Source: JADGNZ01 sp963715895
GTDB taxonomy: Bacteria > Acidobacteriota > Thermoanaerobaculia > Gp7-AA8
DNA: 64,000 nucleotides
Direction: 5' to 3'
NCBI GenBank assembly: GCA_963715895.1
Contig: OY970284.1
Coordinates: 6,386,001-6,450,000, forward strand
Made by a program: the position numbers and the translations under genes. Of this stretch, positions 56,226 to 64,000 are shown piece by piece; within the stretch, counting starts at the first letter, position 1; each line of letters opens with the position of its first letter. Under the pieces are notes generated by a model that worked only from the letters and a program-made list of their open reading frames with translations, was not told where the DNA came from and made no database searches.

Positions 56226-57033
56226 CGGGGTGGTTCTGACGAACGGACGTGTTGCCGTGTATGGCGACGTTGGCCGCGTCGCCGCTGACGAAGATCCCGC
56301 CGCCATGCGCCATCGGACCGCCGTTGCCGGTGATCACGCTTCCGCCAACCTGACTGTCGATCGAATTGCGGAAGTAGATGCCTCCCCCTTCGCATTCCGC
56401 GGCGTGGACCGCGTTGTCTGTCACGCGGCTGCGCCACATGCGCATGCGGCTCCGTTCGCTCCAGATCCCACCGCCGCGCGCTTCGTGCCGCGCGTACACA
56501 GCGTTGAGCTGGACTGAGCTACCGGCCAGCTCGACTTTGCAGTCGTCGAAGAAGAGGCCGCCCCCGCCGGCAATTCGCGCGGACGGGCACTCCACGGTGT
56601 TGCCCGCCACCGTCGATTTCTGGATCTTCACCGTCGAGCGGCGGCACAACATCCCGGCACCGAACGGCTCCTGGGCGTCGTCGCCGATGCGGTTCCCGGC
56701 AATCACGCATTCCTGCAGGCTGAGCGTCGAGCCGGAGACGACCATTCCGCGAGTGCGCGCGTTGGAACGAATCTCGATTCCGCTCAGATGGAGCACTGAA
56801 TCGTGTACCGACAACACGGCCTCGCCATCATTCCCGGCAAGAGTCACGCCGCGCCGCGACAAACGCGAGCTCTGGATGACCAGGTATGAAGCGGCCGATA
56901 CGCGAATGCGCTCGCGATAGAGTCCGGGCGAAACCACGATTGTGGCCGGGCGAACGACCGCATCAACGGCCGCCTGGATCGTTCGAAAATCTTCCGGCAC
57001 GAAGAAGACGTCGTAATCCCCGGCCATGCTCAC
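56203..57033 (-). CDS. Right-handed beta-helix repeat protein
   Basis: 276 residues. FRTIQAAVDAVVRPATIVVS is the typical entry of a pectate-lyase-like/DUF1565 beta-helix (water-like strand motif IVVSPGLYRE). Many GGGI/GGGL..V..N.A turns follow (RIAGGGGLFFDDCKVELAGS, EARGGGIWSERSRM, ECEGGGIYFRNSID, HGGGIFVSGDAANVAIHGN). No signal peptide is visible, so it is probably cytosolic or exported by another way. The start is a GTG overlapping the upstream stop (GTGA at 57030-57033). An ATG 2 codons later (57027) is equally good. Confidence 0.8.
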   Translation of the reverse strand: MSMAGDYDVFFVPEDFRTIQAAVDAVVRPATIVVSPGLYRERIRVSAASYLVIQSSRLSRRGVTLAGNDGEAVLSVHDSVLHLSGIEIRSNARTRGMVVSGSTLSLQECVIAGNRIGDDAQEPFGAGMLCRRSTVKIQKSTVAGNTVECPSARIAGGGGLFFDDCKVELAGSSVQLNAVYARHEARGGGIWSERSRMRMWRSRVTDNAVHAAECEGGGIYFRNSIDSQVGGSVITGNGGPMAHGGGIFVSGDAANVAIHGNTSVRQNHPDDRGGSE

Positions 57034-57440
57034 GTGAACCACGCCGCGAGCCCAATACAGAGAGCGACGATCCCCGAGAGGATCGCCGTGACCGGCAGGA
57101 AGTAGATAAAGCCCAGACCCAGACCGATCACCTGGAGAGCGAAGAACACCCATCCGGTGGCGCCAATCACGTGCGGGCTCGAGGCCGCCAGATTGCCGAG
57201 TTGCCAGGACAGAAATGCCGAGAAGAGCATATAGGCCGAGATGTACAAGCCGAAACCGTCGTAGAAACCGCCGTAGCTGTAGTCTCCGCTTCCGACGCGG
57301 AAATGAACGTTCTTCATGGAGTCGCGCACGGCGACCCCTGCCGGGGTAGGCGGTTTGAACTTCAGGAAGCCGAAGGTGTGGCCGGCGGCGAAGAGGACAA
57401 ACAACACCGCGGCAATCCGGTACAGTATCGTGCTCATCAA
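57030..57440 (-). CDS. Four-TM membrane protein of unknown function
   Basis: 136 residues with four transmembrane segments (LYRIAAVLFVLFAAGHTFGF; FGLYISAYMLFSAFLSWQLG; TGWVFFALQVIGLGLGFIYF; PVTAILSGIVALCIGLAAWF). The N-terminal AGHTFGFLKFK and the middle VGSGDYSYGGFYDGFGLYIS segments are conserved in a widespread bacterial family of unknown role. It is the first gene of the operon that includes the beta-helix protein. Confidence 0.8.
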   Translation of the reverse strand: MMSTILYRIAAVLFVLFAAGHTFGFLKFKPPTPAGVAVRDSMKNVHFRVGSGDYSYGGFYDGFGLYISAYMLFSAFLSWQLGNLAASSPHVIGATGWVFFALQVIGLGLGFIYFLPVTAILSGIVALCIGLAAWFT

Positions 57441-57490
57441 AGCTCCTTCGATGGAATCGTAGCGTGGTTGCGGGGTTTCGCGGGACCGGT

Positions 57491-57652
57491 TTCTGGGTTG
57501 CTCGGTTGCTGGGTTGCTGGGTTGCTCGGTTGCTGAGTTGCTCGGTTGCTCGGTTACTCGGTTGCTGAGTTGCTCGGTTGCTCTCGGCCGTCAAGCTGCC
57601 CGCCTCAGCAACTCAGCAACCTCTGCAACCTCTGCAACTCACGCAACCGCTA
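57491..57652. repeat. Hairpin of GTTGCTCGG / CAGCAACTC micro-repeat
   Basis: The left half repeats GGTTGCTGGGTTGCTCGG-type units. The right half is CAGCAACTCAGCAACC followed by TCTGCAACCTCTGCAAC. The arms are long (about 70 nt) and imperfect. It separates two divergent genes, so it lies in a promoter region. Confidence 0.8.
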
Positions 57653-57818
57653 CCGCAGATCGCGCAATCGCCAGACCCCGAGAGCTGTTCTCTTCTGTAC
57701 AGTGACGAATTCGACGGCGTGGTACGCTGTCGGCTCTTCACCGGAACCGTCCGCCCACTCCTGACCCACAATCCCAATTCGTGCTGCCCAAAAAGCCCGC
57801 ACGCCGAAAGAACACTTG

Positions 57819-58742
57819 ATGACCACATTTACCACCACTTCTGTCGCCCCTCTACCAGCCTATGCCCAGAAAGAACGGGTACACAAGCCCGTCGATGCCT
57901 CGATCGTTTCCAGTTTAGGCTCCGAGCCATGGAAGAGCGCCTGGTGGAGGACGACCGATGGAGAACGCCCGACCTTTTTCTACATCATGGCCATCCACAT
58001 CCTGGCCGTTGTCGGACTCATCTTCTTCGCCACGCCTGGCTGGCGGATCATGGTGGCCACGGTTTCGCTGGCCTGGCTCGGCGGACTCGGCGTCACCGTC
58101 TGCTACCACCGCACCCTCGCGCACACGGCGCTCCGGCTGCACCCGGCCGTGAAACATCTGCTCATCTTCTTCGCCATGTTCAACGGCTCCGGCTCCCCCG
58201 ATTCGTGGACCGCGAACCACCGGCAACACCATTCCAAGGTCGAGACGTTTGAAGACATCTCCAGCCCTTCGATCGGCGGCTTCTGGTGGGCTCATCTGCG
58301 CTGGCTGTGGCAGGCCGGCAAGATTCCGCTCGACCGCTGGTGCCCCGATCTTGACAAGAGTGAGTACCGCTTCTGGCGACGGATGCAGGTTCCGCTGCTG
58401 GCGGTATCGCTGTTTGGCGGTCTGGCCTTCGGACTCCCGGCGTTCTTCTGGCTCGGCCCGATGCGCCTGGTGATGTCGCTGCACGCGCAATGCTTCGTCA
58501 ACAGCATCGCCCACATGCGCGAAGTGAAGGAATCCGGCGAAGACTCATCGCAGAACATCGCCTGGCTGGCAGTGATTCACTTCTTTCAAGGCGAGAACTG
58601 GCACCGCAATCATCACGCGAAGCCATCCTCGGCACGCTTCGGATGGAGATTCTGGCAGATCGACTTCGGCTGGTACGCGATCTGGATGCTCGAGCTGGTC
58701 GGTCTGGCGACGTCAGTCAAGCGCGCCTCGACGCGCGCGTAA
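57819..58742 (+). CDS. Acyl-CoA/acyl-lipid desaturase, membrane type
   Basis: 307 residues with two pairs of transmembrane segments. The three histidine boxes are HRTLAH (near residue 91), HRQHH (in NHRQHHSKVETFED) and NWHRNHHAKP near the C-terminus. These bind the di-iron centre of delta-9-type desaturases. NSIAHMREVKE precedes the last box, as in bacterial stearoyl-CoA desaturases. It introduces a double bond into acyl chains, adjusting membrane fluidity. The ATG at 57819 is preferred over the TTG three bases upstream. Confidence 0.92.
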   Translation: MTTFTTTSVAPLPAYAQKERVHKPVDASIVSSLGSEPWKSAWWRTTDGERPTFFYIMAIHILAVVGLIFFATPGWRIMVATVSLAWLGGLGVTVCYHRTLAHTALRLHPAVKHLLIFFAMFNGSGSPDSWTANHRQHHSKVETFEDISSPSIGGFWWAHLRWLWQAGKIPLDRWCPDLDKSEYRFWRRMQVPLLAVSLFGGLAFGLPAFFWLGPMRLVMSLHAQCFVNSIAHMREVKESGEDSSQNIAWLAVIHFFQGENWHRNHHAKPSSARFGWRFWQIDFGWYAIWMLELVGLATSVKRASTRA

Positions 58743-58780
58743 AACGAAGCGCTGGCGTCTCGCCCCCGTACTACGCGAGC

Positions 58781-59053
58781 TCACGCGCTCCCGAACCGCA
58801 CCGCCGCGCGCGCTCTTGCGCGCTCGGCTTCGATTTCGCGATCCCGAGGGTCCGCATTCGTCTCCAGCGACTCCAGGAGATTCCGGGCGATCGCGGCGAC
58901 GTCGTGAACCGCTCGGTTGAAGACCGCCTCGTTGCTCTTCGACGGCTTGTTGTAGCCCGACAGCTTGCGGACGAATTGCAGAGCGGAGGCTTCGATCTCC
59001 TCGTCCGTGGCCGGAGGATCGAAGTTGAAGAGTGTCTTGATGTTTCTGCACAT
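58781..59053 (-). CDS. DUF2277 family protein
   Basis: 90 residues. MCRNIKTLFNFDPPATDEEI is the defining N-terminus of DUF2277, followed by ASALQFVRKLSGYNKPSKSN and the AFNRAV-type segment. It is a small helical, probably DNA- or RNA-binding protein of unknown function, found in Acidobacteria, Actinobacteria and Proteobacteria. Confidence 0.9.
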   Translation of the reverse strand: MCRNIKTLFNFDPPATDEEIEASALQFVRKLSGYNKPSKSNEAVFNRAVHDVAAIARNLLESLETNADPRDREIEAERARARAAVRFGSA

Positions 59054-59055
59054 AT

Positions 59056-59164
59056 GGGGTCTCGAGGTCTCGAGGTTGCGCGGTCTCGCGGTGTTGATAG
59101 TCTAAGCCAGCGCCTGGTCGCCAAACAACCGCGAGACCGCGCAACCCCGAGACCGCGCAACCCC
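59056..59164. repeat. Hairpin of GGTCTCGAGGTCTCG micro-repeat
   Basis: The left arm GGGTCTCGAGGTCTCGAGG with GCGCGGTCTCGCGG, and the right arm CCGCGAGACCGCGCAACC repeated as CCCGAGACCGCGCAACC, are complementary. The loop is about 30 nt. It lies between the DUF2277 gene and the small membrane gene. Confidence 0.85.
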
Positions 59165-59194
59165 AGCGTCACGCGCGCAACTGCGCTCGGACTC

Positions 59195-59383
59195 TCAGCC
59201 ACCCGACCGCGCCCGGTATGCCATGTACGCGAAGATGATGACAAGGATGACGAGAAAAACTCTCCCCATCCCCAGCATGCGCGTATGGGCCACGTGCCGG
59301 GTGCCCTTTGGTTTGATGCCGAAAACAGCAGCGACGGCGGTGACCAGCACCGCCAGACCCAGCCAAACGATCCAGGAGCTCAT
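59195..59383 (-). CDS. Small two-TM membrane protein
   Basis: 62 residues with two transmembrane segments (IVWLGLAVLVTAVAAVFGI; MGRVFLVILVIIFAYMAYRA) joined by a short basic loop (KPKGTRHVAHTRMLG). No family is known to me. Size and topology are typical of small stress-linked membrane proteins. It sits 51 bp downstream of the OsmC gene on the same strand, which supports a real gene. Confidence 0.6.
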   Translation of the reverse strand: MSSWIVWLGLAVLVTAVAAVFGIKPKGTRHVAHTRMLGMGRVFLVILVIIFAYMAYRARSGG

Positions 59384-59434
59384 GCCCGAGACCGCTACAA
59401 GAGGCGCGCCAGAGTCTCAGAGACCCTCAAAACC

Positions 59435-59857
59435 TCAGCGAAGCCGGGCCTCCATGGTGATCTCGGCCTTCAGGAGTTTCGAGATCGGACAGCCGGCCTT
59501 CGCCGCCGCGGCGGCGGTTGCGAACTGTTCCTGTGATGCCCCCGGCACATCCGCTTCGACGACAAGGTGAACCTTCGTCACAGCGAAACCCTGCTCCCCC
59601 TTCTCGAGCGTGACCGTTGCGGTCGTGGCGATCTCGTTCGCGGTCAGGCTGGCGTTCCCGAGCTGTCCCGACAGCGCCATCGAGAAGCAGCCGGCATGCG
59701 CGGCCGCGATCAGCTCCTCGGGATTCGTTCCGATGCCGTTCTCGAAGCGTGTCGAAAACGAATATTGAGCGTCCTTGAGCACACCGCTCTGCGTGGAGAC
59801 GGTGCCTTTCCCGTCCTTGAGTCCTCCGCGCCATACCGCCGAACCATTCCTGTTCAT
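59435..59857 (-). CDS. OsmC-family peroxiredoxin
   Basis: 140 residues of the OsmC/Ohr fold, reducing organic hydroperoxides. GSAVWRGGLKDGKGTVSTQS is the N-terminal strand. NPEELIAAAHAGCFSMALSG holds the first catalytic cysteine, and ATAAAAAKAGCPISKLLKAE the second. The arrangement is that of OsmC, not Ohr. Its electron donor is unknown. Confidence 0.92.
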   Translation of the reverse strand: MNRNGSAVWRGGLKDGKGTVSTQSGVLKDAQYSFSTRFENGIGTNPEELIAAAHAGCFSMALSGQLGNASLTANEIATTATVTLEKGEQGFAVTKVHLVVEADVPGASQEQFATAAAAAKAGCPISKLLKAEITMEARLR

Positions 59858-59948
59858 TTACTGCCCCCTTTCGTTTTCAGGCGCGAAGCATATCCGACGG
59901 GGTTGCCGGAGGGACGCTGCATCGCGCCAGCCGCCGGCAACGTCAACA

Positions 59949-60260
59949 TCAATACCGTCGCCAGGAGCCCGTGACCCAATAGAAGCCGCGGCGGGTCTCA
60001 ACCCAGTGTCCGGGGATCCACCGTGCGTGGCGATATGGCGGCGAAGCCCACGTTCCGGCGTTCCAGACGTAGGCCCGGCCATCCCAGCGGTGATAGCCCG
60101 GCTGCCAGACGTAGCCCACCCGCGGCGCCAGTGTCGGACGTTCGACGACGATCGGCGGCGGACCGACGCGCAGATAGATGCGCGTCCGCGCTTCCGAAAT
60201 CGGAACAATCAGCAGCCCCGTCAGGACCGCCAGAGTCATGAATCGAGAGAGCATTCTCAT
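59949..60260 (-). CDS. Secreted YXWGXW-repeat protein
   Basis: 103 residues with a signal peptide (MLSRFMTLAVLTGLLIVPIS, then cleavage near EA-RT). The mature part repeats the aromatic motif YVWQPGYHRWDG, YVWNAGTWAS, RWIPGHWVE, FYWVTGSWRR, characteristic of YXWGXW/BcpO-like repeat proteins. Role unknown, presumably envelope. A GGAGG ribosome site precedes the ATG at 60260. Confidence 0.88.
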   Translation of the reverse strand: MRMLSRFMTLAVLTGLLIVPISEARTRIYLRVGPPPIVVERPTLAPRVGYVWQPGYHRWDGRAYVWNAGTWASPPYRHARWIPGHWVETRRGFYWVTGSWRRY

Positions 60261-60398
60261 GGTTTCCTCCGCCGGTTTTTGTTGCGAAGTGGATGCCTAC
60301 GTACACGGCCGGGTCCGCTCTTCGCGCCTTCGCGCCTTCGCGTGAGCCCGGTTACCCCGCGAGGAATCCGCGTCATGTAGAGCTGCGTTGAATCCACC

Positions 60399-61076
60399 AT
60401 GAAGAAGACGTTCCTAGCCGTCGTCCTTGCTACTCTTGTCCTCAGTTGCGGCGCCAACGCCGACGCGGTCAACAAGGCCATCCCTGCCCCCGAGCTCGAT
60501 ACGCCCGCTACCAGCCCGCAGGTGGCCGTCCTCGCCGGGGGATGTTTCTGGGGACTGCAGGGGATGTTCGAGCACGTGCAGGGAGTGACCAAAGTCGTGG
60601 CCGGCTACTCCGGTGGTGAAAAGGCGACGGCGCACTACGAGATGGTGGGAACAGAGACCACGGGCCACGCCGAGTCGGTGGAGATCACCTTCGATCCGAA
60701 GCAGATCTCCTACGGGCAGCTTCTGCGGCTCTTCTTCTCCGTCGCCCACGATCCGACCGAGCTCAATCGCCAGGGTCCGGACAGCGGTCCCAGCTACCGC
60801 TCGGAGATCTTCTTCGGCTCTCCGGAGCAGGAGCGCATCGCCCGCGCCTATGTCGCCCAACTCACGAAGGCAAAGGTCTTCGCCTCACCGATCGTCACGA
60901 AGATCGAGCCGCTGAAGGGCTTCTACGCGGCCGAGGACTACCACCAGGACTACCTGATCCACAACCCGCATCAGCCGTACATCGTCTACAACGACCTGCC
61001 GAAGATCGATGCCCTGAAGCGGGTCTACCCGCAGCTCTACCGTCCGGTGCCGGTGGCTTTGACCGCGGCACGTTAA
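60399..61076 (+). CDS. msrA: Peptide methionine-S-sulfoxide reductase, probably a lipoprotein
   Basis: 225 residues. A signal peptide ends in a lipobox (VLSC at residues about 15-18), so the protein is probably anchored on the outside of the membrane. The catalytic motif GGCFWG holds C49. Other family segments are VVAGYSGGEKATAHYEMVGT, GHAESVEITFDP, and YHQDYLIHNPHQPYI. The enzyme repairs oxidised methionine in the envelope. Its recycling cysteines beyond C49 are not clear. Confidence 0.93.
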   Translation: MKKTFLAVVLATLVLSCGANADAVNKAIPAPELDTPATSPQVAVLAGGCFWGLQGMFEHVQGVTKVVAGYSGGEKATAHYEMVGTETTGHAESVEITFDPKQISYGQLLRLFFSVAHDPTELNRQGPDSGPSYRSEIFFGSPEQERIARAYVAQLTKAKVFASPIVTKIEPLKGFYAAEDYHQDYLIHNPHQPYIVYNDLPKIDALKRVYPQLYRPVPVALTAAR

Positions 61077-61098
61077 GGGAGCAGCGCGGAGCTGAACC

Positions 61099-61365
61099 TC
61101 AGGTGGCGCGTCGTAATACCCTTCGCGCGGCCAGCCAGACCAGGACGATGATCGCCCACCAGAAAACGACCGTGGTCAACACGCCCACGGCGTTCGGAGC
61201 ATGAAAGCCGAGTGTGTCGAGCCTTGCCCTGACGAAGAAACCGGGGAGAAAGACCAAATGAGGGGTAACGCCAAAAAGCAGCAGCGCGCTGATCACGACC
61301 GCTGCCCCGATCGGCGCCACCACGAATAGAGCGACCACCCGCATCACGGTGGGAGAGGCGACCAT
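61099..61365 (-). CDS. Small membrane protein of unknown function
   Basis: 88 residues with two transmembrane segments (VALFVVAPIGAAVVISALLL and VLTTVVFWWAIIVLVWLAAR). No family recognised. It converges on msrA with a 22-bp gap. Confidence 0.55.
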   Translation of the reverse strand: MVASPTVMRVVALFVVAPIGAAVVISALLLFGVTPHLVFLPGFFVRARLDTLGFHAPNAVGVLTTVVFWWAIIVLVWLAARRVLRRAT

Positions 61366-61385
61366 GCGTTTACGCTATCACCGCA

Positions 61386-62387
61386 TCACCGCGGCGTGAA
61401 GATCTGCACTCGTTGCGATTCGTTATCGGTGAGTGTGACCATGGCCCATACCGGACTCTGAGAATCGGCTTCGATGCGTACTCTTTCGTGTGCGCCAACC
61501 ACGGCAGCGGCCAGGGGATTATCGAACGTCACCATCCCGAGGGAAGGGCCGTCAGTCGGGAATGACCGCTGGACCGTCTGCTCCGACAGCAATTGGCCGG
61601 TCGTGTCATCCATCACCCGCACGGTGACCGAATACCCGTTTGTGAGGACACGAAGCGTCGACCGGAATCGGCTGCTGGTCGGGATCGACGGCAACCAGAC
61701 CTGCGTCTTCTGAAAATCGCGCGACCGGATGACCGGGATCTCCGTACCGGGACCGTCCGGATCCCTCGATGTCTCATGCAGCCGCACGGTGAAGTGCAGT
61801 CTGTCAGCATGGTCGGCGGGCGGCAGCAGCCACATCATCGGCTGGGACGCATAGGCCGAGAACGGCTCGACAGACATCGAGGAATGCGGTTGAACCCGCC
61901 GTGGAGGCTCGCTGCAAGGAACGACCGTGCCGAAGTCGTAGCAGAGCTCAGAATCGATGGGGACAGCATCGTCAGAGTCGTTGTAGACGGAAATCTCGCT
62001 CACCCAGCGCGTGCCGAAGCTGGCATCGACCGGCTTGAACGCGATGGGGATGATGATCTCCTCGAGCTGGGGCCGGAAGATGAACTGACTGAAGGAATGG
62101 AGGAGCGCGCCGTTGTCGCGCACTATGACAGAGACGGCTCCGATGGCGTGCGCCGGCGCCACGGCCTTGATGTTGTAGGCGTCGACGAGAGTAACGCGAG
62201 ACGAGGCCACGTCGTCGAAGAAGACCTGAGGCGCGTTGAACCGGTGGAAGTTATTCGCACTCTCAAGAATGTTGATCTCGGTTCCTCCCTCAGGCGGCCC
62301 GAAATTGGGATAGAAACCGAAATCATTGTTCTGCGCGAGGGCTGTCGTCGCGAGCAGCGTCAGGAAGATATAGGGGATCAGTCGCAT
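61386..62387 (-). CDS. Secreted protein with IPT/TIG-like domain
   Basis: 333 residues with a signal peptide (RLIPYIFLTLLATTALAQ). The first 90 mature residues resemble an IPT/TIG domain (FGPPEGGTEINILESANNFH, then VTLVDAYNIKAVAPAH). Beyond that a beta-rich region of about 200 residues (VSEISVYNDSDDAVPIDSEL, VWAMVTLTDNESQRVQIF) has no known name but is typical of Acidobacteria secreted proteins. The ATG at 62387 follows a GGAGAGG ribosome site. An ATG at 62414 is less likely, since it would bury the signal peptide. Confidence 0.7.
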   Translation of the reverse strand: MRLIPYIFLTLLATTALAQNNDFGFYPNFGPPEGGTEINILESANNFHRFNAPQVFFDDVASSRVTLVDAYNIKAVAPAHAIGAVSVIVRDNGALLHSFSQFIFRPQLEEIIIPIAFKPVDASFGTRWVSEISVYNDSDDAVPIDSELCYDFGTVVPCSEPPRRVQPHSSMSVEPFSAYASQPMMWLLPPADHADRLHFTVRLHETSRDPDGPGTEIPVIRSRDFQKTQVWLPSIPTSSRFRSTLRVLTNGYSVTVRVMDDTTGQLLSEQTVQRSFPTDGPSLGMVTFDNPLAAAVVGAHERVRIEADSQSPVWAMVTLTDNESQRVQIFTPR

Positions 62388-62448
62388 GACGGTTTGCCTC
62401 TCCTCTTCGAACATAGCGGCCTCCTGAGGATACGCCTTTCTGAAGCCA

Positions 62449-62922
62449 CTACCTGCCTGACAACTGACGCGCCGTCGTGGCGATATCAACCCCCTCGATA
62501 AAGAGGAAATGACCAGCGGCTGTCCGCCGCACCTCGGCAGAGGTGATGGGCGGTTGCAGCCACAAGATCCGCGCACCAAGCGGGAGGACCTGAGTGGCAA
62601 TGAGTCCGGGAATCTCCGCCGAGGGGCGGTAAACGGCGACAGCATCAACGGACAGAGGAGGGGCATCGAGTCTTCGGAACACCAGGAACGACGTCTCGCC
62701 CTCACCTTCAGGGGGAAACACCGACGCGGCATCCCCCGTTTCCGGTGGTGCATCCACAAGTTCGGCTGACGAGTAACGGCCGGGAGAGGCGCCGTATACG
62801 ATCAACCCCGCTTCGAGAAGAGCTCGCGGCACTCCCGTATTCGGCCAATCGACAAGGAGAACGCTCCGCACCGTTCTGAGCACCTCGATCGCATCGGTTT
62901 GTTCCGGCCCTGGTCCGCTCAC
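62449..62922 (-). CDS. CoA-binding-domain-like protein
   Basis: 157 residues. The pattern RTVRSVLLVDWPNTGVPRAL, LIVYGASPGRYSSAEL, DAVAVYRPSAEIPGLIATQV and GARILWLQPPITSAEVRRTA matches the predicted CoA-binding (YccU/CoA_binding_2-type) Rossmann fold. The central SVVGASP-type glycine motif is degenerate. Such proteins may sense acyl-CoA. No operon partner is apparent. Confidence 0.6.
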   Translation of the reverse strand: MSGPGPEQTDAIEVLRTVRSVLLVDWPNTGVPRALLEAGLIVYGASPGRYSSAELVDAPPETGDAASVFPPEGEGETSFLVFRRLDAPPLSVDAVAVYRPSAEIPGLIATQVLPLGARILWLQPPITSAEVRRTAAGHFLFIEGVDIATTARQLSGR

Positions 62923-63196
62923 ATCTGCCTCCGAAACTCGCGCGTCACGCTCTCGTACAGAGCAGCCAGGAGTTCGTGCTCATCTGGCCGTGAGGTTACG
63001 TCGTCGAAACCTCATCACGCAAGCGTGCCGGCACTGCACGGCCGGCTGCGTTGGGAACGTTCTACCGACCCGGATCACGCGGTGAGCCGTCCGGCGTGCA
63101 CACTGAATCGACACGATCGCGGGCGCGAGTGACGCACTTCCGTTCCAACGCCGGCCATGGAAGGAACGGGAACACCCAAAACTGGTAAGTCGCGGC
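62923..63196. other. Gene-free stretch before tandem array 2
   Basis: Together with array 2 and its right flank this is an 827-bp stretch without a convincing gene. No hairpin or RNA gene is visible in these 274 bases. Confidence 0.6.
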
Positions 63197-63651
63197 GGAC
63201 CCCGCGAGTCCATGATTTGACTCCGCGAGTCCATGATTTGACTCCACGAGTCCATGAATGGACCCCACGAGTCCATGATTTGACTCCGCGAGTCCATGAT
63301 TTGACTCCGCGAGTCCATGATTTGACTCCGCGAGTCCATGAATGGACTCCGCGAGACCATGATTTGACTCCCCGAGTCCATGAATGGACTCCGCGAGGCC
63401 ATGATTTGACTCCACGAGTCCATGAATGGACTCCGCGAGACCATGATTTGACTCCCCGAGTCCATGAATGGACTCCGCGAGGCCATGAATGGACTCCGCG
63501 AGTCCATGAATGGGCTCCACGAGGCCATGAATGGACTCCACGAGGCCATGAATGGACTCCATGAGGCCATGAATGGACTCCGCCAGGCCATGAATGGACT
63601 CCGCCAGGCCATGAATGGGTTCCGCCAGGCCATGAATAGACTCCAGGGATG
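63197..63651. repeat. Tandem array 2: twenty-one 21-bp units with GACTCCGCGAGTC
   Basis: CCATGA occurs at 63210 and then every 21 bp without a gap up to 63630, 21 copies. The unit is GACTCCGCGAGTC (inverted GACTC/GAGTC around CGC) followed by an 8-nt linker, CATGAATG or CATGATTT. Units 8-10 and 12-14 are the same three-unit block, 84 bp apart. The last three or four units drift to CGCCAGGC in place of CGCGAGTC. Five of six reading frames stay open because the period is a multiple of three, which makes several protein readings (for example SIHGLAE heptads) likely to be artefacts. Confidence 0.95.
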
Positions 63652-63749
63652 CGCGCCGCATCGCGAACCCCACATTCGCCGAACGGAAGCGCCGCCACCC
63701 GTGTTCTTTCCCTCATAAGGCCCTGGCGCCTCGGAAAAGGAAACGACAG

Positions 63750-64000
63750 ATGAGCTCTTCAACCGCATTCACCACTCCCCTGGACGCCCCAGAGATGTCG
63801 GAACCAACGACGCCGATCACCATCGCCCCAATCCCGACCGCGTTCCTGAACCGCGTCCGCCGCGAAGGTCTCGACGACCTCGGCCAGCCCGTCAAGCGGG
63901 TCGACGCCCAAGGCGGCGAGCCATGCCGCGACGTCCTTCGCCGGGCGCTGCCCGGAGAGAAATTGATCCTGGCCAGCTTCACGCCGTTCACGAAGCCGGG
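63750..64000 (+). CDS. DUF1203 family protein, 3' end outside window
   Basis: The first 83 residues of a gene that continues past the window. The ATG at 63750 is preceded by AAGGAAACGAC. FLNRVRREGLDDLGQPVKRV and GGEPCRDVLRRALPGEKLIL, then ASFTPF, match the start of DUF1203 proteins, whose function is unknown. About 99 bp separate its start from the last array unit. Confidence 0.85.
   Translation, partial: MSSSTAFTTPLDAPEMSEPTTPITIAPIPTAFLNRVRREGLDDLGQPVKRVDAQGGEPCRDVLRRALPGEKLILASFTPFTKP

Noticed and set aside
63062..63768. Possible repeat proteins over array 2 (SIHGLAE, HSWTRGV or MNGLRE readings)
   Set aside because: Five of six frames are open over the same bases, so openness carries no information. 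No signal peptide or flanking domain.

Overview
The window is a GC-rich bacterial chromosome segment of about 55 genes, with no rRNA or recognisable tRNA gene. Two adjacent VWFA-related secreted proteins, a DUF2277 protein, abundant intergenic repeats and GlgE/TreYZ metabolism point to Acidobacteriota or a neighbouring phylum. This placement is inference from gene content. The Mla genes, PBP1A and YXWGXW protein fit a didermic cell.

Layout. 0-10 kb: end of acetyl-CoA synthetase, a FabG-type reductase, a minus-strand UDP-sugar pair (Ugd then UDP-glucuronate decarboxylase, giving UDP-xylose), an Mla-type lipid ABC system (MlaE, MlaF, MlaD) and PBP1A. 10-22 kb: a HEAT/TonB-C protein, DoxX, a RAYT transposase between inverted copies of a GGGTCAGGCC motif, a membrane-VOC fusion, a PreA-like dehydrogenase, an M13 peptidase and the VWFA pair. 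22-51 kb: a large alpha-glucan/trehalose region with a debranching enzyme, GlgB, TreZ, GlgE, TreS-maltokinase, a GH57 protein, MalQ and TreY. It is interrupted at 28-38 kb by orphan membrane proteins, a 21-bp tandem array, CstA with a VOC protein, a cytochrome P450 and an Mpo1-like protein. 51-64 kb: glutamyl-Q tRNA(Asp) synthetase with an IS4-type element in its 3' end, small housekeeping and stress genes (MOSC, OsmC, MsrA, desaturase), a second 21-bp array and the start of a DUF1203 gene.

The glucan genes encode two trehalose routes. TreY plus TreZ make trehalose from glucan ends. TreS-Mak, GlgE and GlgB turn trehalose into maltose-1-phosphate and then branched glucan. The debranching enzyme, MalQ and GH57 protein handle turnover.

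The most unusual content is repetitive DNA: (i) two unrelated tandem arrays, 16 and 21 units, both with an exact 21-bp period and a dyad-symmetric core; (ii) many intergenic hairpins whose arms are 7-11 nt micro-repeats, with the same kind of sequence in frame inside two glucan genes; (iii) three MITE-like elements ending in TGTCATCCTGAG; (iv) a RAYT/REP-like system with a 21-bp in-frame trace in the M13 peptidase gene; (v) an IS nested in a hairpin element that already supplied the gluQ stop codon.
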